NCBI GenBank assembly: GCA_015501605.1
Contig: JADNRZ010000003.1
Span: 1,612,001 to 1,676,000, forward strand
Direction of reading: 5' to 3'
Length of the DNA stretch: 64,000 bases
Origin: Panaeolus papilionaceus
Lineage: Eukaryota; Basidiomycota; Agaricomycetes; Agaricales
Shown here: positions 44,562 through 56,075 of the stretch, piece after piece
Layout of the letters: each line of letters opens with the position of its first letter
How positions within the stretch are numbered: the first letter of the stretch is position 1
The notes under the pieces: model-generated
Told to the model about the DNA's origin: nothing
The model's input: only the letters and a program-made list of their open reading frames with translations
The model's database searches: none
Program-made: the position numbers and the translations under genes

Positions 44562-47072
44562 CTACCGCCCAGCCATAAATTTAGTAGAATCCGCTTCTAA
44601 TGTGCCATTAACTTGACCACCACCCACCATGCCTGCGACAGTCTTCTGCATGTCTGTCCATTCTGTTTCTCGGGGTATTGCCATATCTCCGATATCATAT
44701 ACATAGAGACGGCCATCACTACCGGCCATTGCAGCACGTCGTCCTTCTTTCTTGTCCCATTGAAGCTTATTGATTGCACGCCCACTTCCAACAGATGTTG
44801 ACACGACTGGGACCTATTGTCATTTGTATGAGCTCCAGAAAGGTTTTGGAAAGAGTTCCACATACCTCTGTATCTGTGTTCAAGTTCCAGAGGTCAAACC
44901 TGCCGGATCCATCCACACTCCCAAATACAGAAGGGTGAGCAGGGTGCCATTTAACATCGTATACATAATCATCTGCTTCATTGAAAGAATAGAGAGGCGA
45001 CACGACATGAGAAGTTGTCGATGGTTTAGCAAGACTCTTTGCGCGCCATAGTTTGACAGTCCAGTCCGCAGAACAAGTGAGGAAGAGGTCAGAGAAATCG
45101 ACGGGACCCAGTGAAGGGTGGAAGTGGAGACCCATGACGGGACCCGCATGAGCTTTGTAGACATCATACTGGTTCAGACCCGCTTTGGCACCGGCACGAT
45201 CGTATCTGTTGGCTTGATAAACTGTACCCTCCTCGGTACCAACCCAGAAGGTTGTGGTCTCGTTGTCTGGGAAGTCGAGGGTGGTAATGGCGACTTCACC
45301 AGTCTTGTTATGACCTGCGTGAACTAACTCCAAAGTTTCCTGTGGAGATAACATATTTTAGAACATAGGGTTGATTGGGTATCAACGAATTAAGTATCAT
45401 ACCTGAGGCTGCGCTAACATATCCACCAGCCAACTGCAGACCATACCATCCGTACTGCTGGTAATCAAGTTGTGAGCATTTTGCGTACCCACCATTTGCA
45501 TAGCATAAACAGGATGGGTGTGTCCTGAGGCTGAAAGAGGTGTTTTGAGAACGGGCAAATGTTTTGATCGCGTATCCCAAAGTAAAATTTGGCCGGAGTA
45601 AGTGCCACCGAATATGAGGTTCGAATGGAAGGGGGAGAATGTGACTGAGAGGACATCGGACTGATGTCATCGTTTGTTAGCATTAATGCGCCTGAATCAT
45701 GCACTGGTCACGCACCTGTGAATGGAAAACGAATTCCGGACGTTCAAGCAAATGAAGGTTCCAAACAGCGACGATACCGTCGGGTTCATTGAGTGCAGCT
45801 GCGTTCTTGTTGTATGATGCGACACTCAGTTCGTGATACTGTTCAAAATGAATAAGAAAACATTCAGGTCACAACAATACACGGTTGAACCTACTTTGGG
45901 TGACCAATCGATATCCGTGATGGATCTGTTCTTGCAATACCTTTCATCCCAAAATTCACATACGCGTTTCACTCGTTTTCCTTCGGAGTCATCACTATTG
46001 ACAGATGTATCAATGCAGGGAGCTTGATTTCAACAACCACGACATACCCGCCTGACTGCGTGCCTATCCTGTAGTCACGAGCATAGTCGTATCCGTCATT
46101 TAGCGCTCGTTGAACGATCTTTGATGACTGTTCAACGAATTCCAAGAATTCAGGAGCAGCAAGAATACCCGCGCGTTCCTCCTCGGATAACTCTGCTCGA
46201 ATTGAACAATGTGCTTCCAAATAGACAGGTGCAGACAAACCTCTTATTTCCTGCTCGATTTCCTGGTCCAGCTTTACACTCTCCTCCTCAAGCTCCTTAT
46301 CCCTCTGTATCTTGTCCACTTCATCCCGCTCTCGCATGATACGTTGCCGAATCTCTTCATAGTCTGGCGTCGGTTCTGTCTCCACGAATGTCGTCTGAAC
46401 TTCTTTGTTATAAATCACGCGTTCCTAACAGATACGTGATGAATATCCTGAATGAAGTAAACGCAAATAACCTACCTTTTGAGGAAGCTCAAAAAGTTCC
46501 TGCTCAATATCTATCAGATCTGGAAACGTTCTGGGGCTCATCGTCCTAGCAAACTTTGTAAGACTCTAACCCTCGTAAGACGAGGTTGTTAAATACACAC
46601 ACCGCTCAATACCATGATCTGTTGTACTGGAGGATGTACCAGTTCCAACGCCTATACCGAGCCCGGATGTGGTTATGTTCACGTCGCTGAGCCTGCTTTG
46701 AGCGCGTCCTGAATTGGACAGGGAAAGTCCTGAAGAACCTGGTAGATTGATACCATGCCCTACTGCAGGTGTGCCAGGAGCAGATGAAGCAGGGGTAAGA
46801 TCTGCACTGTCCAAACCAGTTCTGGGGCCCACAATGTCATTGACGAGGGCATCAATGTCGCGTCTTGAAGTTGAGGGAGGTGCAATCTAAATCAAACGTG
46901 ACAAAGAACATATGATAAAATGTTTAACGACAGGTTGTAATATGAGGCTATCGATACCTACTTCTGTCCTGCTCCTTTCTATGTCTGCTTTTTGTCGATC
47001 CTGTCTCGCTTTTCGAAGTTGCTCGAGCTTGGCTCTTTTGGCTTCAATTTCCGCACGTCGTCTGTCCGCCAT
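44562..47072 (-). CDS. Cytoplasmic dynein 1 intermediate chain
   Basis: Multi-exon gene starting [20 protein letters not shown], the conserved N-terminal helix that binds dynactin p150 and NudE. A Ser/Thr-rich linker follows, then the light-chain-binding region, a second charged segment ([28 protein letters not shown]), and a WD40 propeller: [99 protein letters not shown] and [15 protein letters not shown]. The protein links heavy chain to cargo adaptors in minus-end transport on microtubules. Gene order with SEN2 is divergent with 262 bp between the ATGs. Confidence 0.92.
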
Positions 47073-47334
47073 TTGGGATTAATAGAATGAAAACAAGGCC
47101 GTTCAAGAGCACAGCAAGTAAGTCGTAACGGTATGGTAAAGAGTTGTCAATAGCAGACCTCCTGAATGGGGTCCATAATTTGTGCATGTTTTATGTAGAG
47201 GGCGATGGCAGCCAAGTCAAGTCAAGTCAAATCAACCTTCAAGTTATCATTCTCCCTTGACTCGACAATGTAATCACAGTTTGCAGGTTCTATAACGCTG
47301 CTATTTATTTGTTGGAACTAGGGAGAACTTGGAG
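47073..47334. promoter_or_regulatory. Divergent promoter of dynein chain and SEN2
   Basis: A 262-bp region between two ATGs on opposite strands. It contains an AAGTC pentamer repeat (three clean units plus degenerate ones, 47214-47235) near its middle. No TATA box is obvious, in line with housekeeping genes. Confidence 0.45.
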
Positions 47335-48772
47335 ATGTCTCTGATAACACCAACGAATCGCAGAAATGGATCTGGCTCACAGCATAAAGCTGGTGGCAAA
47401 CGCTCTGACAACAATCGCATCTACGCTCATCCACTTCCTTTGCTTTTTCTTGACCCTCCGAAGTCCCGAATAACTTCTGTTCTTGGCTTACTAGGTCTAT
47501 CGTTAACAAGGGTAGAGAACCCACATTGCGAGGGTATTTTTGACCCAATCACACGTTCCGTGTGGGTGGCAAAGCCGGAAGATTCAACTATTCTTTGGCG
47601 AAGAGGTTTTTTCGGAAAGGGGGATTTATCGCGTAGTGAGCCAAGTTGGCTTGCGAGACAGTTGAATATTCGCAAAAATGGGGGAAAGCGTATGTGATCA
47701 TTTACCTACCTCCAATGATTCGGTGTCTAATGTTTCTTGCTATAGAATTGACATCTGAGGAAGTCAGGGAAAAGCGCAGGGCGGAGAGGAAGCAATTCAA
47801 GCTCGATAGAGCGAAAGCTATTGCAGCTGTGGCTGAAGAGGCGGAGAAGATTTTTGCAGAAGAAGGTCGAGTAATTGCCCCAGCTCTCTCGGGTCCCAAT
47901 ATTCCGTCAGCAGCGACTTGGAAACCCTCACCTAAACCAGCGGCTGTTGACCCGGAAGCGTCTGAAAATCTTGTAGAACCCTGTCCGCCAGTCGACTTAG
48001 AGCCTTTGGACGATGTCGAACATCTACAATTGACTCTACAGGACGCATTTTTCTTGCTTTGGAATCTTGACTGTCTAACTGTACTTGACCCGGATACTGT
48101 AAGCTTCCGGTTCCCTGGATATCAAGAAAGCATGTACTAATTACATCTACAGCTAACCCCCATGACGATTCAAGATATTTGGCTGACCTTTCAGAAAGCT
48201 GAACTGCCACCTTCATTACCCAACTCTGCAGCAGGAGTTGATCTTCAGTTTGACAACCCATTTTTGGTGAACTATGTCGTGTACCACCACTACAGATCAT
48301 TGGGATGGGTCATCAAAGGAGGGATCAAGTTTTGTGTGGATTACCTTCTCTACAAACGCGGGCCAGTCTTTGCACATGCGGAGTATGTCGCATCTCATAA
48401 CCACAAAGCGGGCTTTCTCTTACTTATTTTGGCATTAGGCTAGCACTTGTTGTTCTTCCTGTGTATGAGGACCCCGCGGATCAGAAAGCTTCGAACCTTG
48501 AGTTGCAGAACTCTGCTCCTTTTGCGTGGTCGTGGCTTAGCACAATAAACCGCGTTAATTCTCAAGTCCAAAAGGTATCTGCTTAAACGTCTCGAAGTAT
48601 GCTTTCATTCCACTGATAATTCGCTGCTCAGACCCTAGTTCTCGTTTACGTGACGATACCAGCTCGCTCCAGAGTACCCCTCAAAGCTCTACAGTCGCCA
48701 TCGTGCTTCTTGTACTACTCAATACGAGAAGTTGTCCTGAGACGGTTTATTCCCGCGCGCATGCGAGACTAA
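47335..48772 (+). CDS. SEN2: tRNA-splicing endonuclease catalytic subunit Sen2
   Basis: About 400 aa in five exons, from the ATG at 47335 to the TAA ending at 48772. It cleaves the 5' splice site of intron-containing pre-tRNAs within the Sen2/15/34/54 complex. The N-terminal half has the Sen2 pattern ([31 protein letters not shown]) and a basic helical linker ([17 protein letters not shown]). The C-terminal nuclease fold holds the catalytic triad region: Tyr in [15 protein letters not shown], His in the same segment and Lys further on ([14 protein letters not shown]). Divergent partner of the dynein chain gene. Confidence 0.92.
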
Positions 48773-49298
48773 ATGTTTTGCAGGTTAGTCATGAAAATTG
48801 GGGGGAGCACTGATCAAAATAATCTCGTTGCAATAAATATTGTTTCCTGTATGTTAATCCTAATAGCGAAACTTCCCTCTGCCGCTGTATCTTCGTCATG
48901 ATTCATGACCCATGTAATTCACTAGCATCGCAGCCTATATTCAAACCTCCATTGTCGCGATCTGGTAAGCGCCGCTTGCGTCAACCGATCCTAACGCTAA
49001 GCATCCCTGTCATCGAAGCTTACATAATGACCCTTTATTCGATTCGGCGATCCCCTATCCCACCCCCTCTTGACGGACCGTCTTGAGATACTCCTCGCAT
49101 GTGCTGGCAGGGTAGGATAGCCGAACAAGGCTCTTCTCCTCGGTCAAAATACAGACCTAAGTTAGGCATAGTACGACATGCGTATCCAGTTCGCAGCCTG
49201 CATCGAATCACAATGGTCCTTGTTCACTCATTGGTCATATTTTGCACCTCTTCAGTCACTCCCACCACTTTCGGGTCTGTCCGTCGTCGTCCATCGAC
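48773..49298. other. Intergenic region, no feature seen
   Basis: About 525 bp between SEN2 and the P450-like gene. Short frames at 48898-49305 have no motif and probably lie in the P450 promoter. Confidence 0.45.
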
Positions 49299-51539
49299 AT
49301 GTTAGGTGTCATCCTTTGTGGTTTTGTAGGTGGTTCACTGCGTGACAAGTATATTTGCACAAATTAACATAAACCAAAATTGCAGGGTATAGTGTTTAAG
49401 CGCACTGAAACAAACCAACCATCATCGTTGATTCTGCTACTGCTTCTCTTTCCTGCTTCCCTTCTTCTACTTCGCATACCTGATCAAGTGCCCTCTTTGT
49501 GGGCGATTGCTAAAGTTTTCACCGTATTCTGAACAACCCTCATTGTCTCCATAGTTGCATATCGCCTTTCGCCATGGCACCCCCTAGCTAGATACCCAGG
49601 CCCTCTGTTGTGCAGTATCACGAAGTTTTATTTTGCATTTCTGGCTTTGACGGGGCGACAACACATCTACTACCGTCGCCTTCACCAGAAGTATGGAAAT
49701 ATAATAAGAATAGGTAAATCCCTCGTCCGAGAACGCCTTGCCTCTCACTTCAAATAATGTTGTGCTCACCCTTTTTTGCCAGGCCCCAACGAAGTATCGA
49801 TATGTGACGCAAATGCGATTGTAGGCCTATTGGGAAATGGTGGGCTACCGAAAGGTTCATGTGAGCACCATAATTTAACTTGAGTGGGTGAGTTTTCATT
49901 GTTAATGATTGTCATCTGTGTTGGTTAGTTTGGGACGGGCGAATTCCTCCAGGTGAAGTTCCACTGATAGCGATCAAGGACAAGAAAGAACATGGCCGAC
50001 GCCGACGCCCTTGGAACAGAGCCTTCAGTCCGATAGCTTTGAAGGGTTATGAAGACATTGTGACCAGGCGCGTTGTCCAATTATGTGACGAACTCGCTAA
50101 TAGAGTGGGACAATCCATCGATCTTTCTACAGGGTTTTCGTACTTCTCGTGAGCTTCGATTGATTTTGCAAAATGTGATGCATCGGAACTCAGGATATGA
50201 TCATTTGCTCTGTGTAGATTCGATGTCATGAACGATTTGGCGTGGGTGTACTCCATTTCAAAGTGTAAGTTCAAAGTAAACTCACACGACAAGCATTCAG
50301 ATTTGGCGGAGGTTCGGATATGATCAGACTTGGGGACATCAATGGGTTCTGGCATCTCCTTGAGGCCAGTCAAAAGTTCGTCAGCGACTAATTATTGTTT
50401 CTGTTGTTCCGCCCTCATCGAATGACACTACAAACAGAAACGCGACCTTTCTAAGTCACGTCCCATGGTTAGGGCAGCTGGTATATCGCCTCCCATTTTT
50501 AGCTGGGAAACTGAAGGCTTTCCGCGCCTATGCCAGAGATCGAGCATTTGTGAGGAGCAAAGATGGTTCCTCATCCAAAGACATTTACCATTATCTGGTT
50601 TGTATCTCAACAACGTTTGATATATGAACCTCCTCATATTTTGGTACTAGACAGGTGAAGATGGCGTCACCTCTCGACCGCCGTCGATGAAGGAAATCAT
50701 TAGTGATGGTCAGTATTCCGGCACTGAATACATACACAATTCTAATTGGTTTGACACCTCAGGATCACTTGCCATTGTTGCAGGTTCTGATACCGTAGCA
50801 AGCGCTGTGGCCCATACTTTCTATTATTTGATGGCAAACCAATCCAAGCTGGAACATTTGCAGCAGGAAATAGACACATTGGGCGATGATATCCTGGACC
50901 CCGCCAAGCAGGCTCAACTGCCTTATCTCAATGCCATATTGTACGTACCCCGTTTCTGTACCTCCCGGATAATCTGATTATAGGAACCAGGTGCGAGAGC
51001 ATGAGATTGCTGCCCCCTGTTCTTACTGGGTCCAGAAGAACAACGCCACGACAAAATGACGGACAGATGGTTGGACAATAGTACGTGAAAACAGACCAGT
51101 GGACCTCAGAGAAAACTGAGACAGAACCATGGATAGCTACATACCAAGTGGTACAACCGCGTACATGGCCACCTACGCCTTGCAACGCGACCCACGATAT
51201 TTTGCTCCACATCCCAACGATTTTCTACCTGAACGCTGGCTTCCTGAAGACGTCAGACGAAGTTTAGCACCCAACGTTTTCAAGGACGACATCAACTTCA
51301 TACTGGACCAGACAGCTTTCATACCCTTTTCATTCGGACCCGCGAACTGCGTCGGATCGAATCTGGCTTGGATGGAACTGCGAATGCTCGTTGTGATGCT
51401 GGTTTACAAGTTTGATTTCGCGTTCGACCCTCTGTATGACCGAGACAGATGGTGCAAAGAGGTCCAGGACTTCTTTATCACAGTAAAAGGAGAGCTGCCG
51501 ACTATTCCAAAACTTCGAAAGCGCGGTGAAAGGGTTTGA
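49299..51539 (+). pseudogene. Cytochrome P450 monooxygenase with an in-frame TGA
   Basis: The model gives about 560 residues over some eleven exons. It starts MLGVILCGF, with two N-terminal hydrophobic helices, then the proline-rich hinge WHPLARYPGP. P450 marks: I-helix AGSDTVAS, K-helix ESMRLLPPVL (ExxR), PERW region (FLPERWLPE) and heme loop FSFGPANCVGS with the Cys ligand. A TGA at 49530-49532 interrupts the frame where this agaric family has Trp (TVF.TTLIVSIVAYRLSPW). All other exons splice cleanly with no other lesion, so the break is recent, a sequencing error, or bypassed from a downstream start. Such P450s are usually ER-bound and serve secondary metabolism or detoxification; the substrate is unknown. 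Confidence 0.7.
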
Positions 51540-52515
51540 ATTGTTACATACTCGACTAGGCTACCAGATGGAGTCTGAGCGGATGTTCTAGCAACGTAAG
51601 TGCGATAACTGTACCGCCAATAAACGCGTGATGAGGTTCATTGCATAGTCAGCGGTCCTGATCCCTGTGTATCTTACGATGTGTATTCAATTTGGAACAC
51701 CTTTCCAAGCCTTGTTGGGCTGAACCAGATGCTTAATTTCCGAAAGTCAGCCTAAGTGGATCCACTTCAACGAATTAGTTGTTTCCCGTTATAAGGGCTC
51801 ATCTTGGCTGTTCTTCCTATCCGATCCAATTTAGACATGTTGGATCCTGTTGGATCTTATACTACTTACACTGACATGTAGAATGATCATCTCCAACTCT
51901 TACTTGCAAGGTGCGTCCACCAATGATTTACAACTTTTCTAGACCTGCTTTCGTTCGTTATATCACAGACATCGTCTGATTCACACAAGCGCACTGGGAA
52001 ATCATTAGCGCTCGAACCGGTGGTATGGATGTCGGAAACGTCAGTTGTCGGGCGATCTATCCCCCTTGATTCACATTATTATGACATCGAAAACATCAGA
52101 GAAACGAATCATCATCATCCTTTTGAATTTGACATGTAAATCCAAGTAAGCGATGGTTTATTCAACCCAGAGTTGTACGTGTACAGTGGAGAACTTTTCG
52201 AGGGCTAGATTTTTGGTGCTCCACTCAATACAAACATGGTGGAAACCACTCGTTTTACTCCAGAATCGTGCCACTTCTATCATCACGGTCAAAGCCCCCA
52301 AAACACACTTCGAATAGGAATAGAGGTACGTCACCACCAAATGAGGGTACCATAAAGGATGGCAAGGTTTTTGTCGACGAAAGAACTCATTCGAATATCG
52401 CTATCTAATATCGCATCTACAAAAAAAAGTTCGCCTATTTGGTGTAGCTCTTTATCTATAATTACTTACCAACTTCGCCCATTCCACAGCTCACCACCAC
52501 ACGACCAACGAAAGC
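51540..52515. other. Intergenic region, no feature seen
   Basis: About 975 bp with only short, motif-free frames on both strands. The last 60 bp before 52516 probably hold the core promoter of the next gene. Confidence 0.45.
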
Positions 52516-52866
52516 ATGACGACTGCCAGCGGAACCATGAAATTCTCCCCTCCCCACGCCTTTACCGGCTCGTTCAACATGCAAGGCACAACCTACCGGG
52601 TCGCTGGTCAAGTCGACGCAGAAGTAGAGCTGCCTGACAAGTGGCAATGCAAAACCGCATGTCTCGTCTGCAGCGACAGAGTTAATCTCCAAGCTCAGCC
52701 TCAAGCTCCGTTCATTGGGACTATGGCGCCTGGCCGCGATAAGGAAGGTTTCGCCGTACTCAACATGCAAATGGCCAATGGTGCGGTTATCATCTGCAAA
52801 CTATCCGAGGGAGCGACTCCGGTTGGTCAACCTCTCAGCGGCATTGCTACGTGGGTCACCAATTAA
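52516..52866 (+). CDS. Small protein of 116 aa, function unknown
   Basis: Intronless frame from the ATG at 52516 to the TAA at 52864-52866. The sequence alternates hydrophobic and polar residues (GTTYRVAGQVDAEVEL, GAVIICKLSEGATPVG), as expected for a small all-beta fold. It has no signal peptide or membrane helix. Three cysteines fall close together (WQCKTACLVCSD). I do not recognise the family. Start context (AGCATGAC) is reasonable. The good amino-acid balance and compact single exon argue for a real gene. Neighbours (a P450 and an F-box-like gene) do not suggest a role. Confidence 0.55.
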   Translation: MTTASGTMKFSPPHAFTGSFNMQGTTYRVAGQVDAEVELPDKWQCKTACLVCSDRVNLQAQPQAPFIGTMAPGRDKEGFAVLNMQMANGAVIICKLSEGATPVGQPLSGIATWVTN

Positions 52867-53285
52867 GTTTCAAGTGCCCTCGAATCAGTATCGAAGTGAC
52901 AGTCCGACTCAGTAAGTGTTCTCCTTTGATCGTTCACGCATGCGTTTTTAACCCACTTTACAGACTGATGTAGTCATAGTACCTCGAAGCGACTTAAATT
53001 CGATCAAATATGTACAACCAGAGCAACCTTGTAAAATAGTGCTCGAAATTCACTGACCCTACCTGAACATCAATCTGCAATGCCCGACAGGAGTAATTTT
53101 ATCGTCTTACACCTGAGGTGGCTGTGCTCGTTGACCCACTTATGAAACCTGTCGTAAGGCGCTTGTGATGATGTCGTGTTCACAACACTCCTCGCCTTTA
53201 CGTTAGATTGAGAATATAAAACGGTAAACTGGTATTGCACAACGAACACTGCTGAAAACATCGTACAAGTCATTCGAACTATTGT
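52867..53285. other. Intergenic region, no feature seen
   Basis: About 420 bp between convergent genes. No RNA gene or repeat is visible. Confidence 0.45.
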
Positions 53286-55381
53286 TTACAATAAAAGACA
53301 ACACATTCCTTGAATCGAGAATAAATAAATGCTCGCCAACTTTGGTCGTTCGTTGTGCGGTGTACCTACAATCACCAGGACATATGTACATAGGGGTATA
53401 AAAATCAAAAAAATCTCGTTAGTCCGCCTGACATTGTTCAGGGCGGTGGTCGACAATTGAGGCTTCTCGGGACACTCCGCCTTCACGTCTTCCAGTTTGA
53501 CTCCCAGGGTCTTAGCGAGAATTCTGATGTCCTGAAGGACATCATATTTCTTGTTTCTCGAAAATGACATCCTGATCACTGTCAACGGCGCCATATGATA
53601 CTTGCGCCTCGTGCCCTCGTCCACCCCTTCATCACCAGTAGAGCCTTGGCGAGCCAGCTTGTGCTTGGAGTACTCATACAGCCGCATATGATAGATCATC
53701 CAGACGAGTATGGCTATCTCGCAGGTGGAATGCAACCCGAGGAGCTCGATATGCTGGAGGTTAGGACAAACGAGACACTTCAGCGCCTCATCAATCATAT
53801 CTCTGGTGACGCCCTCGAGGGTGAGAAGAGGTCCCTCGTGCTGCAGCGCCACCTTGGGTTGGAACCAATCGGGGAGCTTGAAAAGGGTCTTGAAGGCACG
53901 ATCCACGCCGGACACGCTGAACTTGTTCAGCTCGGATTGGGACCTGACCCCAGTCCTGCCGATGCATAGTGTCCTCAGCTGACGACACTCGGGCATGAGT
54001 AATGTGGCTTTGAGCTGATCGCAAGCCCCCTGCGTAACGGGAGTGGTGTGAAGGTAGTCTAATGTGTTTACGCCCGTGACGATGTGCTGCAAGGGGAAGT
54101 TGACAGAAATATCGAGAGGAGGGATTGTGCGAGCCATAATGCCATAAAATAATTTATCAGTGATGTAGGTGAGGTGTTTGAGCTCTGGGCGACAATGGTG
54201 AATATAGACCTGCTAGCTATGACAGTAGAAAAGTGATCATTAAAGGTGTTGTCGTTCGCGAAGTAGATCTCGAGCTGTCGAAGGTTCTCCATCCTGATTG
54301 TCTGCGACTCGGGCGCTGGACGCGCCTGAGTAACAGGGCCTACTCGCAGCTGAAGATGGATGAGGTTTGGGCATTTATGGAGAATGGCTATTCCATCAGC
54401 GATGTGAACGGTGTTGGCGGGATCGAGGTGGGTTATCCCCCTCCAAGTGCGCGCGTCATAGGGCCACGCTTCGATCGATGATGGGAGGGCGCTATAGAGG
54501 CGGCGGAGTGCAGGAGCTTTGGTATACAAAGGGGAGGTCAGAATCTCGGTCCACTGCTCTAAACGGTGGGGGTGCATGTTTTCGCATTTGAATACTTCCA
54601 AGTTGGGTAAGCCGTCCACTGAGATATGGCTGCTGAAGAGGATGAAGGAACGGGGGTCGTTGATCATCAGCTGAAGCTCTCGCCAGCGAGAGGAGTATTC
54701 GGCCACAGCTTTGAAGATGTTCGACAAGATTGCTTCGACGCTAGATTGGAACTGAGCACCGTCCAATCGAGCATAAGGAGAGAAGTAGGTGGGGTGACAA
54801 ATATGGATTGAGAGGGGCAGAACGCCGGACCTATCGAGCCAGTCTCTGATGGCGGCAGCTAGACGCTTGGATCTAGCCAACTGGTGCTTGACGAGCCTAG
54901 GGTCTAATTGCTCGGTTTGCGTGACGATGGCTTGGTCTGTGGGGCTAGCAAGGAGTAATGCGGTAGACGGGAGTGAGATAGACAACTTGTTCCAAAGACT
55001 GTGGGTTTCGGAGGCCAAGTAGCGCCAACGTCTGCAGACGCGTGTCAAGACTATCGGAGAGTTCTTGTAGCCCTCCAACCAAGGGTAGAATCCGGGTTGG
55101 ACATTATCATGTAGAGTGTGGACGAATATTTCTTGTAGGACATCGTCAGGAAGACGGCGGATGGGGCTCATCACGACATAGTAATGGGATAGGGAGGCTC
55201 GAAGGGCGTTCCGCCGAGATTGGACACCCTTGAGACGCTTTCGTAACTCGTCGATCTCAGTGTCGAAAGTGGCGAGCTCCGCGGAAGGGTCGGTCAAGCG
55301 CTCTTGGATGGCAGCAGCCAGGTCCTCAGTCGGATATTTGTTGTTACGAAGGTAGGTTTGGAAAGTAGTTTCGTCCCACAT
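53286..55381 (-). pseudogene. Divergent F-box-like gene with one frameshift
   Basis: The N-terminal frame (55381 to about 54200) holds the family coiled coil (TFDTEIDELRKRLKGVQSRRNALRASLSHY) and F-box-like motif (MSPIRRLPDDVLQEIFVHTLHD ... RVCRRWRYLASETHSLWNKL). The rest lies in another frame from about 54205 to 53286 (CRPELKHLTYITDKLF ... MIYHMRLYEYSKHKL ... DIRILAKTLGVKLEDV). No GT-AG intron can join them, so a frameshift is most likely, whether real or an error. The C-terminus reads about 40 residues past the usual family end into hydrophobic sequence, so the normal stop may also be lost. It is clearly more distant than the other copies in the window. Confidence 0.65.
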
Positions 55382-56075
55382 CGAAGGTTGTTTTCGGGGT
55401 GTAGACGATAATATGTTTTCTTAGATTCACACCTTGTATTTATCCTGGTACGAATTTTTCTTTCTTCTGCCTTCTTCTGCCTCACCTGATCGTTTGTGCC
55501 GGAATACTCAAGAATCTAGAAGAATTCTGTGGATGGACAATGAACATCACGCGTGCAGGGTTTTAGGGTTTTCTTGTGATGATACATAAGCCTGATTTTA
55601 TCTGATGCATCAATGCAAGGACAATAAATTCAGGTTCTGGCGCCGATGGTCGTGATGGCAGTTGACATAAATTGAAACATAATTGATCGAGAAACACTAG
55701 AAAATATACACATAGAGTATTAATAAGCTGACAACCTATCTCTCCACCAATCCCAGCAAAACCCCGAGTCATATCCTAACTGTACATGAATCAACCCTGC
55801 CTGTTGGAACTCCTACAAGGGAGCGGACATCGCTGCCACATCATAAGCGATGAGTCAGTCGGTCCCTTGGCCCTTGAACGTGTCCCAGAATCCACCTTGG
55901 TGGATGCATCGAGGGAAAAGACAGAACGGAAAAATACCCGTCGAACAAAGCCAAAAAAACACCCGAAATGGTGAAGTGATAACGTGAGTCGGCGCCGGAA
56001 CGAAAAACAATGCAAAGGAAGCATAATGTAAGGATCCTCGCGCAGACCTCTGGAACATCGACAGAAGGAAACATA
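55382..56075. other. Intergenic region, no feature seen
   Basis: About 690 bp between the F-box-like gene's start and the 3' end of the Thp3-like gene. Overlapping frames at 55786-56024 have no motif. Confidence 0.45.

Noticed and set aside
50925..51010. Apparent frameshift in the P450 K-helix
   Set aside because: Using the acceptor ending in ACCAG rather than the earlier TATAG restores the frame (CESMRLLPP).
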